The translations under genes and the position numbers were made by a program. Positions 1 through 7,778 of a DNA stretch of 14,359 nt are shown here, in pieces (the first letter of the stretch is position 1; each line of letters starts with the position of its first letter). The notes beneath the pieces are model-generated. The model had not been told where the DNA came from, ran no database searches, and saw only the letters and a program-made list of their open reading frames with translations. The stretch is from Magnetospirillum sp. (lineage in GTDB: Bacteria > Pseudomonadota > Alphaproteobacteria > Rhodospirillales > Magnetospirillaceae), in contig JAIWOG010000149.1 of NCBI GenBank assembly GCA_020217035.1, forward strand, positions 1 to 14,359, written 5' to 3'.

Positions 1-291
1 CGCGTTGTCGCCCACTGGGAAACCCAGGCTGCGATAGCGCACGAACTTGGTCACCGCCACGGTACCGATGAAGTTGATCAGGGCGTAGACCAGGGCGATG
101 TCCAGGAATTCCGGGCGTTCGGTCAAAAAGCCGACGACGGCGATCATCAACAGGGTCTTGGTGCCAAACGCGTTCACCGCCAGGATGCGGTCATAGACGG
201 TGGGACCCATCAGGGCACGGACCAGGGCCATGACCATGGCTACCAGCAGGGCGAAGGCGGCGGCGGCGAACATCATCACGGCGGGTTCCAT
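1..291 (-). CDS. mnhF: Na+/H+ antiporter subunit F (MnhF/MrpF), 3' end outside window
   Basis: Small membrane subunit of the multi-subunit Mrp/Mnh cation/proton antiporter in the inner membrane. The 97 visible codons give a hydrophobic N-terminal helix (about residues 4-26), then the family motif GPTVYDRILAVNAFGTK, a second helix (TLLMIAVVGF), and a third segment around FLDIALVYALINFIGTVAV. This matches the usual three-helix MrpF layout, and the MrpF length of roughly 90-100 residues means only the tail is likely missing. The ATG at 291-289 shares one base with the TGA of mnhE (TGATG), so translation is probably coupled. mnhG would be expected next, beyond the left edge. The family call rests on recalled motifs, not on a search. 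Confidence 0.88.
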   Translation of the reverse strand, partial: MEPAVMMFAAAAFALLVAMVMALVRALMGPTVYDRILAVNAFGTKTLLMIAVVGFLTERPEFLDIALVYALINFIGTVAVTKFVRYRSLGFPVGDNA

Positions 292-770
292 CAGGCTTCC
301 CCCATCAGCTTCGACACCCGGCGGTCCATGTCGCCGGTATCCAGACCGTCGCGGGCGCCGGCATTCAGGGCGTGGATGGTCAAGGTGCCGTCGTCCTCCA
401 TCCCCATGGTGACGGTGCCGGGCGTCAGGGTGATGGAATTGGCGTAGATGGTGCGGCCCAAATCGTCGGATTGGCTGGCCTTGACGGTGAACACCGCCGG
501 CGCCACCGCCCCGGGGCCGGCCAGGATGGTCCGCGCCACGTCCAGGTTGGCCTTGACGATCTCGACCGCCAGCCATGGCCAATAGCCCAGGCCGCGCCAG
601 GTCAGGTGCAGGGGATGACCTTCGTGGTCCACCGATTCCAGGCGGCGCGAGATCCAGGCGACCAGCGCCGCCGACGCGGCGCCCAAGGCCAGAAGCCACA
701 CTTCGCCATGGCCGCTCATCACCAGCCACAACACCAGCATCAAGGCGAAAAGGCTGGCCAGCCGCGCCAT
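291..770 (-). CDS. mnhE: Na+/H+ antiporter subunit E (MnhE/MrpE)
   Basis: Membrane subunit E of the Mrp/Mnh Na+(K+)/H+ antiporter, used for sodium and pH homeostasis. The 159-residue protein starts with two hydrophobic stretches (about 3-20 and 24-41). It then carries the family hallmarks EIVKANLDVARTIL (about 70-83) and YANSITLTPGTV (about 108-119), followed by a soluble C-terminal domain. The length is normal for MrpE. ATG at 770-768 is preceded by GAGGAATAAG, a good ribosome-binding site that also contains the TAA of the upstream receiver gene, so the pair are one base apart. It overlaps mnhF by one base. The order receiver-mnhE-mnhF suggests a short operon or the tail of a split Mrp operon. 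Confidence 0.9.
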   Translation of the reverse strand: MARLASLFALMLVLWLVMSGHGEVWLLALGAASAALVAWISRRLESVDHEGHPLHLTWRGLGYWPWLAVEIVKANLDVARTILAGPGAVAPAVFTVKASQSDDLGRTIYANSITLTPGTVTMGMEDDGTLTIHALNAGARDGLDTGDMDRRVSKLMGEA

Positions 771-771
771 C

Positions 772-1137
772 TTATTCCTCCGGACGGATCAGGCGGGCCA
801 GCTCGGCGCGGCCGGCGGCGGTCGAGACCACCATGTCGGCGCCGACCACCCGGGCCAGGCGTTCCATGTCGCCGTCCAGGTAGCCGCGCACCGGCACCAC
901 CGCCAGGCGCAATCCGGGGAAGCGGTCCTTGATGTCGGAAATGGTCGCCGAGGGGATTCCGATGCCGTAAAGGCGGTCGGTCAGCACCGCGCCGGCGTCG
1001 GTTTCGGCGACCTTGGCGCCGACATCGTCGCAATCGTCCACCAAGGTGACGTCGCCGCCGGCTTGGGTCAGCCAGCAGGCAAGAAGGTCGCGGGTCGGTT
1101 CGTCGCCGACCAGCATCACTACCTTGTTGCGTTGCAT
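772..1137 (-). CDS. Stand-alone degenerate CheY-like receiver protein
   Basis: A 121-residue protein with the length and alpha/beta pattern of a single response-regulator receiver domain and no output domain. It begins VVMLVGDEPTRDLL, similar to the VDDEP strand of receivers, and has an Asp (D54, in AVLTDRLYG) where the phospho-acceptor usually lies. The conserved switch Thr/Ser is not evident (AVVPVRG) and the usual Lys-Pro pair is replaced by ST (ADMVVSTAAG), so phosphotransfer may be lost. I chose the ATG at 1137 because GGAGAGG lies 6 nt upstream; an in-frame extension to 1224 has no such site. It lies one base upstream of mnhE, so it may act with the antiporter. Function is inferred only from fold resemblance. 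Confidence 0.6.
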   Translation of the reverse strand: MQRNKVVMLVGDEPTRDLLACWLTQAGGDVTLVDDCDDVGAKVAETDAGAVLTDRLYGIGIPSATISDIKDRFPGLRLAVVPVRGYLDGDMERLARVVGADMVVSTAAGRAELARLIRPEE

Positions 1138-1253
1138 TCGACCTCTCCACATCGCGTTCGATGCTTCAAGGTCCGCCATCTTGCCGGCCGGGCACAATTC
1201 GCACGGTCCCCTAGGGGGGATCACCAGCCGCAGGGATGCCTAGGTGACTTTCC

Positions 1254-1862
1254 TTATTCCAGCAGGATGGCTTGGCGTACCAAGTCGGGCAGGCTGTCGG
1301 CCTTCATCTTGTCCATGACATGGGTGCGGTGCACGTCCACGGTGCGGGGGCTGATGCCCAGGCGTTGCGCCACTTCCTTGTTGGAAAGTCCCGCCACCAC
1401 CAAGTCCATCACCTGACGTTCGCGTTCGGTGAGCAGGGCGGCGCGGGCCCGCGCTCCGGCCTGGCGGCTGGCCAGACCGGTGTCGGCCCCCTGGGCCAAC
1501 GCCTTGCCGATGCTGTCCAGCAACGCCTGGTTGGGAAACGGCTTTTCGATGAAATCCACGGCGCCGGCCTGCACCGCCTGCACCGCCATGGGGATGTCGC
1601 CGTGGCCGGTGACGAAGATGGTGGGGATGCGGATGCCGCGTTCATGCAAGGCGTGCTGAAGTTCCAGCCCCGACATCAGCGGCATGCGCACGTCGCTGAC
1701 CAGACAGCCGCGCAGGCCAAGATGGGCGAAGTCCAAGAAGGCGCGGGCGCCGTCGAAGCCCTGGGCGGCGAAGCCTTCCCCCATCAGCAAGGCGCACAGC
1801 GAATCGCGCACCGCCGCGTCGTCGTCGACGATCCAGACTTGGGGGCTTTCAGATGTGCTCAT
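1254..1862 (-). CDS. FixJ-family response regulator (receiver + LuxR-type HTH)
   Basis: Cytoplasmic two-component transcription regulator of 202 residues, the normal FixJ/NarL-type size. The receiver (about 8-120) has acidic residues D13-D15, phospho-acceptor D57 in VSDVRMP, switch T85 in TGHGDIPMAV and K107 in EKPF. The LuxR-type helix-turn-helix (about 143-190) contains LTERERQVMDLV and GISPRTVDVHRTHVMDKM. ATG at 1862-1860 lies inside the last codons of the histidine kinase gene (14-bp overlap). That overlap fixes the start better than an upstream in-frame extension to 1943, and it makes the kinase the likely partner. It is the last gene of the TRAP-transporter run. FixJ proteins act with sigma-70-type RNA polymerase and do not activate sigma-54 promoters directly. 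Confidence 0.9.
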   Translation of the reverse strand: MSTSESPQVWIVDDDAAVRDSLCALLMGEGFAAQGFDGARAFLDFAHLGLRGCLVSDVRMPLMSGLELQHALHERGIRIPTIFVTGHGDIPMAVQAVQAGAVDFIEKPFPNQALLDSIGKALAQGADTGLASRQAGARARAALLTERERQVMDLVVAGLSNKEVAQRLGISPRTVDVHRTHVMDKMKADSLPDLVRQAILLE

Positions 1863-3450
1863 GGCGGGCCTCGATGGGCAGGCGGACATGGAAGACGGCG
1901 CCATGTCCCGGTTGCGGGTCATCATGCCACAACGCGCCGCCATGGTGTTCGGCGATGGCCCGGCTGATGGCCAGGCCCACCCCCATGCCCTGGTCGCGGG
2001 TGGTCACGAAAGGTTCGAAGATATGCAGAGCCAGGTCGGGGTCAAGCCCCGGACCGCTGTCGGCGACGGTCAGGCGCACGGTGTCGGCATCGTGGCGGGC
2101 GGTTTCCACCCGGATGGCACGCTTCCGGCTTTTGGCCTCGGCGATGGCGTGGATGGCGTTGGTCAGCAGGTTGACCGCCACCTGCAACACCTGGACGCCA
2201 TCGGCCCGGATCGTCGGCACATTGTCGCCGTTGACCAAGGTGACGTCCACGTTGTGTCGCCGGGCCAAGGGCTCGGTCATTTCGACGGCGTCGCGGAGTG
2301 TGCGCCCCAAGTCGACGGTTTCCACCTGGAACTCGCTTTTGCGGGTGAAGTCACGCATGCGGCGGATGATGGAATCGGCCCGCATCACCTGGGTGTCGGT
2401 GTTGTGCATCAGCCGCAATGCTTCCCCCACCTGGGGGGGCTCGCGTTCCAGCAGCCGGCGGGCGGCGCCGACATAGTTGACGATGGCCAGCATGGGTTGC
2501 TTCAACTCGTGCGCCATGCCGGTGGCGATTTCGTTGCTGGTGTGGATGCGCGACATCCTGGCCAGTTCGTCCATGCGGGTGCGGATGGCCAGTTCGGCCC
2601 GGCGCCGGGCCTGGGCGGTGGCCGCCATCAGGCTGCCGGTCAGCACCAGGGTCAGCATCAGGAATTGCAGGGCGGTCACCCGTCCGTCGTCCATGTCGCG
2701 CAAGTAGGTGGCGGCCATCATCACCACCTGGATCAACGCCATGGCGGCCAGCGTCGCCGTGGGGCCGCCGCGCAGGGCCAGCCAGATGACGGGCAGGAAC
2801 AGCAGGTAGAAGAACTGGAACTCGTCGGTGGCTTCCAGACCGAACACCACCATCGCCATCAGCAGGGTGACGGCGAACTGGCCATCGCGTTCCATGGGCC
2901 AGCCGCGCCCGAAGTCCCGCACGGTGTCGCGGTTCAGGCGCAAGAACAGTGGCGCGAACAGGCAGATGCCGATCAGGTCGCCCACCCACTGGCGCAGGAA
3001 CATGGCGGCCACCCAGTCGGTCTCGAAATGCGGCAGGTGGCTGGCCAGGGCGATGCGCGACATTGTCGTCACCAGGGCGGCGACGCCCATGGACAGGTAG
3101 AACACGGTCAGCGGACGCGGCTTGTCCAGCGGCGCCGCAACCTTCAGCTTGGTGCGCAACAAGTGGATGGCGCCACCGTAAATTGCTGCCGCCATGATCT
3201 CGGTGGGGATGGACACCAGCAGCGGCATGTCGCGGACCAGTTGGTCGGCGATGATGGCGGCGGCGGCCACCACCGGGGCGAAGACGACACCGTGGCGCAG
3301 CAACATGGCCACCGCCAGCCCGCTGTTGGGGTTCCAGGGCGATATGGGCAACCCGTGGAAGCCGTGGACATAGCTGATGGCGTCCAGGGCGACGAAGGCC
3401 ACGACGAAAAGGGCAACACGCGACAAAGTCATGGGGCAAGGGTAGTTCAA
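1849..3450 (-). CDS. MASE1-type membrane sensor histidine kinase
   Basis: Inner-membrane histidine kinase of 533 residues. The N-terminal half (about 8-275) is a string of hydrophobic helices resembling the MASE1 sensor domain, including FHGLPISPWNPNSGLAVAML. The kinase core follows: H-box with H314 in GMAHELKQPMLAIVNYVGAA, typical of the FixL/DctB-like group; N-box N427/N431 in VNLLTNAIHAI; G1 box D464 in ADSGPGL; G2 box GMGVGLAI (488-495). All catalytic elements are intact. There is no PAS or haem domain, so it is not FixL itself. The frame opens with TTG at 3450, preceded by GAGG at an 8-nt spacing; the ATG six codons later (3432) has no visible ribosome-binding site. It overlaps the response-regulator gene and sits 21 bp after the gamma-glutamyltransferase gene. 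The ligand is unknown. Confidence 0.88.
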   Translation of the reverse strand: MNYPCPMTLSRVALFVVAFVALDAISYVHGFHGLPISPWNPNSGLAVAMLLRHGVVFAPVVAAAAIIADQLVRDMPLLVSIPTEIMAAAIYGGAIHLLRTKLKVAAPLDKPRPLTVFYLSMGVAALVTTMSRIALASHLPHFETDWVAAMFLRQWVGDLIGICLFAPLFLRLNRDTVRDFGRGWPMERDGQFAVTLLMAMVVFGLEATDEFQFFYLLFLPVIWLALRGGPTATLAAMALIQVVMMAATYLRDMDDGRVTALQFLMLTLVLTGSLMAATAQARRRAELAIRTRMDELARMSRIHTSNEIATGMAHELKQPMLAIVNYVGAARRLLEREPPQVGEALRLMHNTDTQVMRADSIIRRMRDFTRKSEFQVETVDLGRTLRDAVEMTEPLARRHNVDVTLVNGDNVPTIRADGVQVLQVAVNLLTNAIHAIAEAKSRKRAIRVETARHDADTVRLTVADSGPGLDPDLALHIFEPFVTTRDQGMGVGLAISRAIAEHHGGALWHDDPQPGHGAVFHVRLPIEARHEHI

Positions 3451-3471
3451 AACCCAGACCTCACGCCATCT

Positions 3472-5064
3472 TTAGTAACCGGCAGCCGCTCCGTCGCTGC
3501 GCGGATCGGTCGCACCTTCCATCCAGCCGTCGGGGTGGCGGACAATGGCCCCGGCATGGCCCATGGTGGACGAGAACGCGGGCAGGATTTCCACCGCGTG
3601 GCCGGCGTCGCGCAGGGCTTGCACCAGTTCGGGGGCGAAGCGGTCCTCCAGCTTCAAGGTGACGCTGTCTTCCCCCCAGGTTCGGCCCAGCAGCCAGCGT
3701 GGCGCGGTGACCGCCTGTTGCAGCGGCTGGCCGTACAGCACATGGCGGGTGAACAAGGCCGATTGGGTCTGCGGCTGGCCTTCGCCGCCCATGGTGCCAT
3801 AGACCATGCCGCGCCCGTCCTTCAGCACCGCCATGGCCGGGTTCAGGGTGTGGAAGGGCTTGCGTCCTGGCTGCAACGCGTTCCAGCCGTCTTGGGCCAC
3901 CCGGAAACTGGCGCCGCGATTTTGCCAGACCAAGCCCGTGCGCGGCAGCACGACGCCGGACCCGAACTCGAAATAGATGCTTTGGATGAAGCTGACGCTG
4001 CGTCCCTGTCCGTCGATGGCCCCCATCCAGGTGGTGTCGCCGCCGCTGGGCGGCGCCGGCCAGGGCAGGGCGCGTTCCATGTCGATGCGGGCGGCCAGTT
4101 GGTCCAGTCGTGCCGGTTCCAGCCAGGTTTCGGCGCGTTCCGCCATGAAGGCGGGATCGCCCACCACCTTGTCGCGCACCAGGAACGCCTGTTTCGTCGC
4201 CTCAACCAAGCCGTGGACATGGGCGAAGCTTTCGCCTGCCCCCACCCCCAGGCGGTCGAACAGCGCCAGGATCATCAGCGAAGCCAGACCTTGGGTCGGC
4301 GGCGGGAAATTGTAGACCCGGCCACATTTCAGCCCGACCATCAGCGCCTTGCGGATCTGCGCCCGATGCGCCGCCAGGTCGGCGGCGACCAAAGGCGAGC
4401 CGACCTCGCACAGGTCCAGGGCGATGTCGGCGGCCAGTTCGCCGCGATAGAACCCGTCCAATCCGTCGGCGGCCAGGCGGCGAAGCGTGCGGGCCAGTTC
4501 CGGCTGGCGCAGTTCGGTCCCTTCCGCCGGGGCTTCGCCGTCCACCAGGAAACGCTGGGCGAAGCCGGGCACGGTGGACAACTCGGCCAGCTTGGCCTGG
4601 GTAAGCTGCTGCTGGCTGTGGGTCACCGCGTAACCGCTTTCGGCATGGAAGACGGCGTCTTCCAGCAATCGCGCCAAGGGAAGCTGCTTGCCCCCCCAGA
4701 ATTCGGCGTATTCCAACGCCGTCTGCCAGCCCGACACCGTGCCGGCGACGGTGTTGGCGGCCAGCCCGCCGCGCCACGGCACGCTGTCCAAACCGGCCTG
4801 GCGGTAAAGCGCCAGATTCACCCGCGACCCGGCGGCGCCGCAGGCATCGATGGCGACTGGTTCCTGGCCCGGTTCGGCGATCAGCCAGAAGCCGTCGCCG
4901 CCCAGCCCGGTCATGTGCGGATAGACCGCCGCCAGACAGGCGGCCATGGCGATGGTGGCTTCCACGGCGTTGCCGCCGTCCTTCAGCACCGACAGGCCGG
5001 CCTGCGCGGCCAGATGATGCGGCGCGGTGACCATGCCGCGGCGGGCGCGGGGGGTGTTCAACAT
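3472..5064 (-). CDS. Gamma-glutamyltransferase-family Ntn hydrolase
   Basis: A 530-residue member of the gamma-glutamyltranspeptidase family, which self-cleaves at a threonine and removes or transfers gamma-glutamyl groups; some relatives are acylases. The N-terminus (GMVTAPHHLAAQAG, then KDGGNAVEATIAMAACLAAVYPHMTGLGG) is typical. The small-subunit nucleophile is probably T344 in GGDTTWMGAID, where classical enzymes have TTH followed by S/F. The later glycine loop reads GTMGGEGQPQTQ instead of the GSPGGSRI form of the E. coli enzyme. There is no signal peptide, so a cytoplasmic YwrD-like enzyme is likelier than a periplasmic Ggt. ATG at 5064 lies 13 bp after the exporter gene. The substrate is unknown; the operon suggests it may process what the TRAP system imports. 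Confidence 0.88.
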   Translation of the reverse strand: MLNTPRARRGMVTAPHHLAAQAGLSVLKDGGNAVEATIAMAACLAAVYPHMTGLGGDGFWLIAEPGQEPVAIDACGAAGSRVNLALYRQAGLDSVPWRGGLAANTVAGTVSGWQTALEYAEFWGGKQLPLARLLEDAVFHAESGYAVTHSQQQLTQAKLAELSTVPGFAQRFLVDGEAPAEGTELRQPELARTLRRLAADGLDGFYRGELAADIALDLCEVGSPLVAADLAAHRAQIRKALMVGLKCGRVYNFPPPTQGLASLMILALFDRLGVGAGESFAHVHGLVEATKQAFLVRDKVVGDPAFMAERAETWLEPARLDQLAARIDMERALPWPAPPSGGDTTWMGAIDGQGRSVSFIQSIYFEFGSGVVLPRTGLVWQNRGASFRVAQDGWNALQPGRKPFHTLNPAMAVLKDGRGMVYGTMGGEGQPQTQSALFTRHVLYGQPLQQAVTAPRWLLGRTWGEDSVTLKLEDRFAPELVQALRDAGHAVEILPAFSSTMGHAGAIVRHPDGWMEGATDPRSDGAAAGY

Positions 5065-5077
5065 GGCGGGATGCTTC

Positions 5078-5902
5078 CTAGGTCAGGATGGAGGCGAACA
5101 TGCGGACCGCCGTCAGCGCCAGGAACAGCGCGAAGGCGCGGCGGAGCGCCTGGGTGTTCAGACTGTGGGCCAGCTTGGCGCCGATGGGGGCCATGGCCAT
5201 GGACGTGGGCAGGATCAGCGCCACCCCCAGTAGGTTGATGTAACCCAGGCTGAAGGGCGGGCGCCCGTCCACGTTCCAGCCGGTCAGCACGAAGCCGATG
5301 GCGCCGGGAATGGCGATGATGAAGCCGATGGCGGCGGCGGTGCCCACCGCCCGGTGGATGGGAAAGCGGAACAGGGTCAGGATGGGCACCGACAACGTGC
5401 CGCCGCCGATGCCCATCATGGCGGAAAAGCCGCCGATGACCATGCCGATCAGCGCCTTGACCGGGTTTTGCGGCAGGGATTCAGCGATGTGCCAGTCCTT
5501 CTTGCCGAGCGCCATGTGCAGGGCGACGAAGGACGCCACCACGGCGAACACCCCGGTCAGCGCCGGGCCGCGCACATAGCCGGCGATGGCGGTGCCCAGT
5601 ATGACCCCCAACAGGATGAACGGACCCCATTGCTTCAGCAGGTCCATGTCCACCGCGCCCTTGCGCCAATGGCTGCGGGTGGAACTGACCGAGGTGGCGA
5701 TGATGGTGGCCAAGGACGTGCCGACCGCCACATGCATGCGCACCGCTTCGTCCAGACCCAAGGAGGTGAACAAATGGAACAGCACCGGCACGATGACGAT
5801 GCCGCCGCCGACGCCCAAAAGCCCGGCCGCCAGGCCGCCGGCGGCGCCGGCGGCCAACAGGATGGCGGCCAGCACCGCCAGATTGGAAAGGTCCAGTTCC
5901 AT
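5078..5902 (-). CDS. TauE/SafE-family membrane exporter
   Basis: Polytopic inner-membrane protein (274 residues) of the TauE/SafE family, whose studied members export sulfite, sulfoacetate or related organic anions. The inverted-repeat architecture shows as two glycine-rich signatures: GLLGVGGGIVIVPVL in the first half and SAMMGIGGGTLSVPIL in the second. About eight hydrophobic segments are visible. I chose ATG at 5902 (MELDLSNLAV), two bases after the TGA of the TRAP large subunit (TGATCATG); TTG 5911 and GTG 5908 are also in frame. It lies between a TRAP transporter and a gamma-glutamyltransferase gene. No sulfonate-degrading enzyme is in the window, so the exported ion is unproven. Confidence 0.87.
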   Translation of the reverse strand: MELDLSNLAVLAAILLAAGAAGGLAAGLLGVGGGIVIVPVLFHLFTSLGLDEAVRMHVAVGTSLATIIATSVSSTRSHWRKGAVDMDLLKQWGPFILLGVILGTAIAGYVRGPALTGVFAVVASFVALHMALGKKDWHIAESLPQNPVKALIGMVIGGFSAMMGIGGGTLSVPILTLFRFPIHRAVGTAAAIGFIIAIPGAIGFVLTGWNVDGRPPFSLGYINLLGVALILPTSMAMAPIGAKLAHSLNTQALRRAFALFLALTAVRMFASILT

Positions 5903-5904
5903 GA

Positions 5905-7227
5905 TCACCAACCGATGGCCTTGGGCAGCCAGGTGGCCACCTTGGGGAATAAGAACACCAGCATCAGAGACACGCCTTGCAACAGGATGAAGGGAATGAC
6001 GCCGCGATAGATGTCGGTGGTGGCCACCGATTTGGGCGCGACGCCGCGCAGGAAGAACAACGACCAGCCAAAGGGCGGGGTCAGGAAGCTTGATTGCAGG
6101 TTAAGGGCGATCAGCACCGCGATCCACACCAGGTCGACACCGGCATTTTGCAGGATCGGCAGGAACAAGGGGACGGCGATATAGCTGATCTCGATCCATT
6201 CGATGAAGAAGCCCAGCAGGAAGATGATCAGCATCATGAACCAGATGTCGGAATCGATGCCGCCGGGGACCAGCTCGAACAGGTCATGCACCAGTTGCTC
6301 GCCTTGCAGACCGCGGAACGCCAAGGCGAAGACCTGGGAACAGATCAGGATGAAGAACATGCCCGCCGTGGTCTTGGCGGTGGCCAGCACCGTGTCGCGC
6401 AGGACCTGCATGTTGAAGCGGCGGGCGATGGTGGCCACCAGGATGGCGCCCAAGGCCCCCATGGAGGCGGCTTCGGTCGGCGCGGCGATTCCGCCGATGA
6501 TCGACCCCAAGACGACGACGATCAGGCCGATGGGCGGCAAGCCCACCTTCAGCACCTTCAGCCACAATTCCTTGCGGGCCAGGGCGTCGCGTTCCTCGAC
6601 CGGAACAGTCGGCGCCCGGTGCGGCTGCAGCCAGCCGACGGCCAGGATGTAGACGATGTAGATTCCGGCCAGCATCAGGCCGGGCAGCATGGCGGCGGCG
6701 AACAAGGTGCCCACCGACTGGCCCAAGATGTCGCCCAGCAGGATCAGCACCAGGCTGGGTGGGATGATCTGACCCAGCGAACCCGAGGCGCAGATGGCGC
6801 CGCAGGCCAGTTTCGGGTCGTAGCCGCGCCGCAGCAGCGCCGGCAGGGTCAGCAGGCCCAGGGTGACGACGGTGGCCCCGACGATGCCGGTGGTGGCCCC
6901 CATCAGCACGCCGACGACGATGATGCCCACCCCCATGCCGCCGCGCACATTGCCCGACAGATGGCCGATGACGTCCATCAGTTCCTCGGCGACGCGGGAT
7001 TTCTCCAGCATCATCCCCATGAAGACGAAAAGCGGGATGGCGATCATGGTGTAATTGCCGGTGACGCCGAAGATACGCGCCGGCAACAGGTGGAACAGCG
7101 ATTCGCCGAACCCCAGATAGCCGAAGAAGAACCCGGTCACCGCCAGGGTCAGGGCCACCGGAATGCCGGCCACCAGCAGCACGAAGAACGACAGCAGGCA
7201 AAGGATGGCTAGGATTTCGTTGCTCAT
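5905..7227 (-). CDS. dctM: TRAP transporter large membrane subunit (DctM type)
   Basis: The 440-residue, about 12-helix permease of a tripartite ATP-independent periplasmic transporter, which carries the substrate-Na+ symport step. Family signatures include LVAGIPVALTLAVTGFFFGY near the start, AIPLFVFMGMMLEKSRVAEEL, ATTGIVGATVVTLGLLTLP, CASGSLGQIIPPSLVLILLGD, AAPTEAASMGALGAI and the C-terminal NLQSSFLTPPFGWSLFFLRGV. These are characteristic of the mannitol/chloroaromatic-type DctM subgroup. ATG at 7227 overlaps the TGA of the small subunit (ATGA), so translation is coupled; the frame is open further upstream but that stretch overlaps the small-subunit gene. The exporter gene follows two bases later. 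Confidence 0.95.
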   Translation of the reverse strand: MSNEILAILCLLSFFVLLVAGIPVALTLAVTGFFFGYLGFGESLFHLLPARIFGVTGNYTMIAIPLFVFMGMMLEKSRVAEELMDVIGHLSGNVRGGMGVGIIVVGVLMGATTGIVGATVVTLGLLTLPALLRRGYDPKLACGAICASGSLGQIIPPSLVLILLGDILGQSVGTLFAAAMLPGLMLAGIYIVYILAVGWLQPHRAPTVPVEERDALARKELWLKVLKVGLPPIGLIVVVLGSIIGGIAAPTEAASMGALGAILVATIARRFNMQVLRDTVLATAKTTAGMFFILICSQVFALAFRGLQGEQLVHDLFELVPGGIDSDIWFMMLIIFLLGFFIEWIEISYIAVPLFLPILQNAGVDLVWIAVLIALNLQSSFLTPPFGWSLFFLRGVAPKSVATTDIYRGVIPFILLQGVSLMLVFLFPKVATWLPKAIGW

Positions 7228-7775
7228 ATGGCTTCTTCCTGCGCGTGCGGGGCGATCTCGGATTGCAGGGGCGTGCCCAGGGCCAGGCTGACCAGGGCGC
7301 GAAGCGTTCCCGCCAGGGCTTGGACGGCCAGCAGGGCAAAGCCCACCGGGATGAAGGCTTTCAGCAGCCAGCGCATGGGCAGGCCGCCCGGATCGGGCGA
7401 GCCTTCGCTGTTGCCGAAGGACTGCCCCACGTAATCCAGCGACAGCCAGACGATGATCAGCGCCATGGCCAGCACCAGGACGTGGGTCAACGCGTCGATG
7501 ACGGCCTTCAGCCAGTGGGGGAACTTGGCGAAGACGAAGTCCACCCGCACATGGCCTTCCTGCTGGATGGCGTAAGACATGCCCAGCAGGATGATGGGCG
7601 ACATCAGATGCCATTCCAGTTCCTGCGCCCATACCGCGCCAGTCTTGAAGACGTAGCGCAGCAGGACGTTGGCCGCCATCACCAGCACCAGGGCCAGGTT
7701 GGCCCAGGCGGTGGCGCGGCCGACGCGCTCGACCACACGGTCAAGAACGTCGGCCAAGGAATCTAACGCCCCCAT
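7224..7775 (-). CDS. dctQ: TRAP transporter small membrane subunit (DctQ type)
   Basis: The 183-residue, four-helix DctQ subunit that joins the binding protein to the DctM permease. Visible signatures are ANLALVLVMAANVLLRYVFK, WAQELEWHLMSPIILLGMSYA, QEGHVRVDFVF and the late SPDPGGLPMRWLLKAFIPVGF. The last is common to DctQ proteins paired with TakP-like binding proteins. The ATG at 7775 is three bases after the TAG of the binding-protein gene and has no strong Shine-Dalgarno sequence, so it probably depends on translational coupling. It overlaps dctM by four bases. Confidence 0.93.
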   Translation of the reverse strand: MGALDSLADVLDRVVERVGRATAWANLALVLVMAANVLLRYVFKTGAVWAQELEWHLMSPIILLGMSYAIQQEGHVRVDFVFAKFPHWLKAVIDALTHVLVLAMALIIVWLSLDYVGQSFGNSEGSPDPGGLPMRWLLKAFIPVGFALLAVQALAGTLRALVSLALGTPLQSEIAPHAQEEAI

Positions 7776-7778
7776 GGG

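Noticed and set aside
1208..1219. CCCCTAGGGG palindrome between the response regulator and the receiver gene
   Set aside because: Too short and without a T run for a terminator, and no promoter pattern is nearby; the 116-bp gap shows nothing else convincing.
1254..1943. Longer response-regulator start at 1943
   Set aside because: It would add 27 residues with no receiver homology and a large overlap with the kinase; ATG 1862 gives the normal family length.
1684..5238. Very long plus-strand reading frame (1184 codons) across the kinase, gamma-glutamyltransferase and exporter genes
   Set aside because: It is antisense to three well-supported genes, has low-complexity His/Gln/Gly-rich composition typical of complementary high-GC codons, and shows no family motifs.
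6094..7212. Plus-strand frame of 372 codons opposite the TRAP large subunit
   Set aside because: Asp/Gln/His-rich shadow of dctM with no domain signature.
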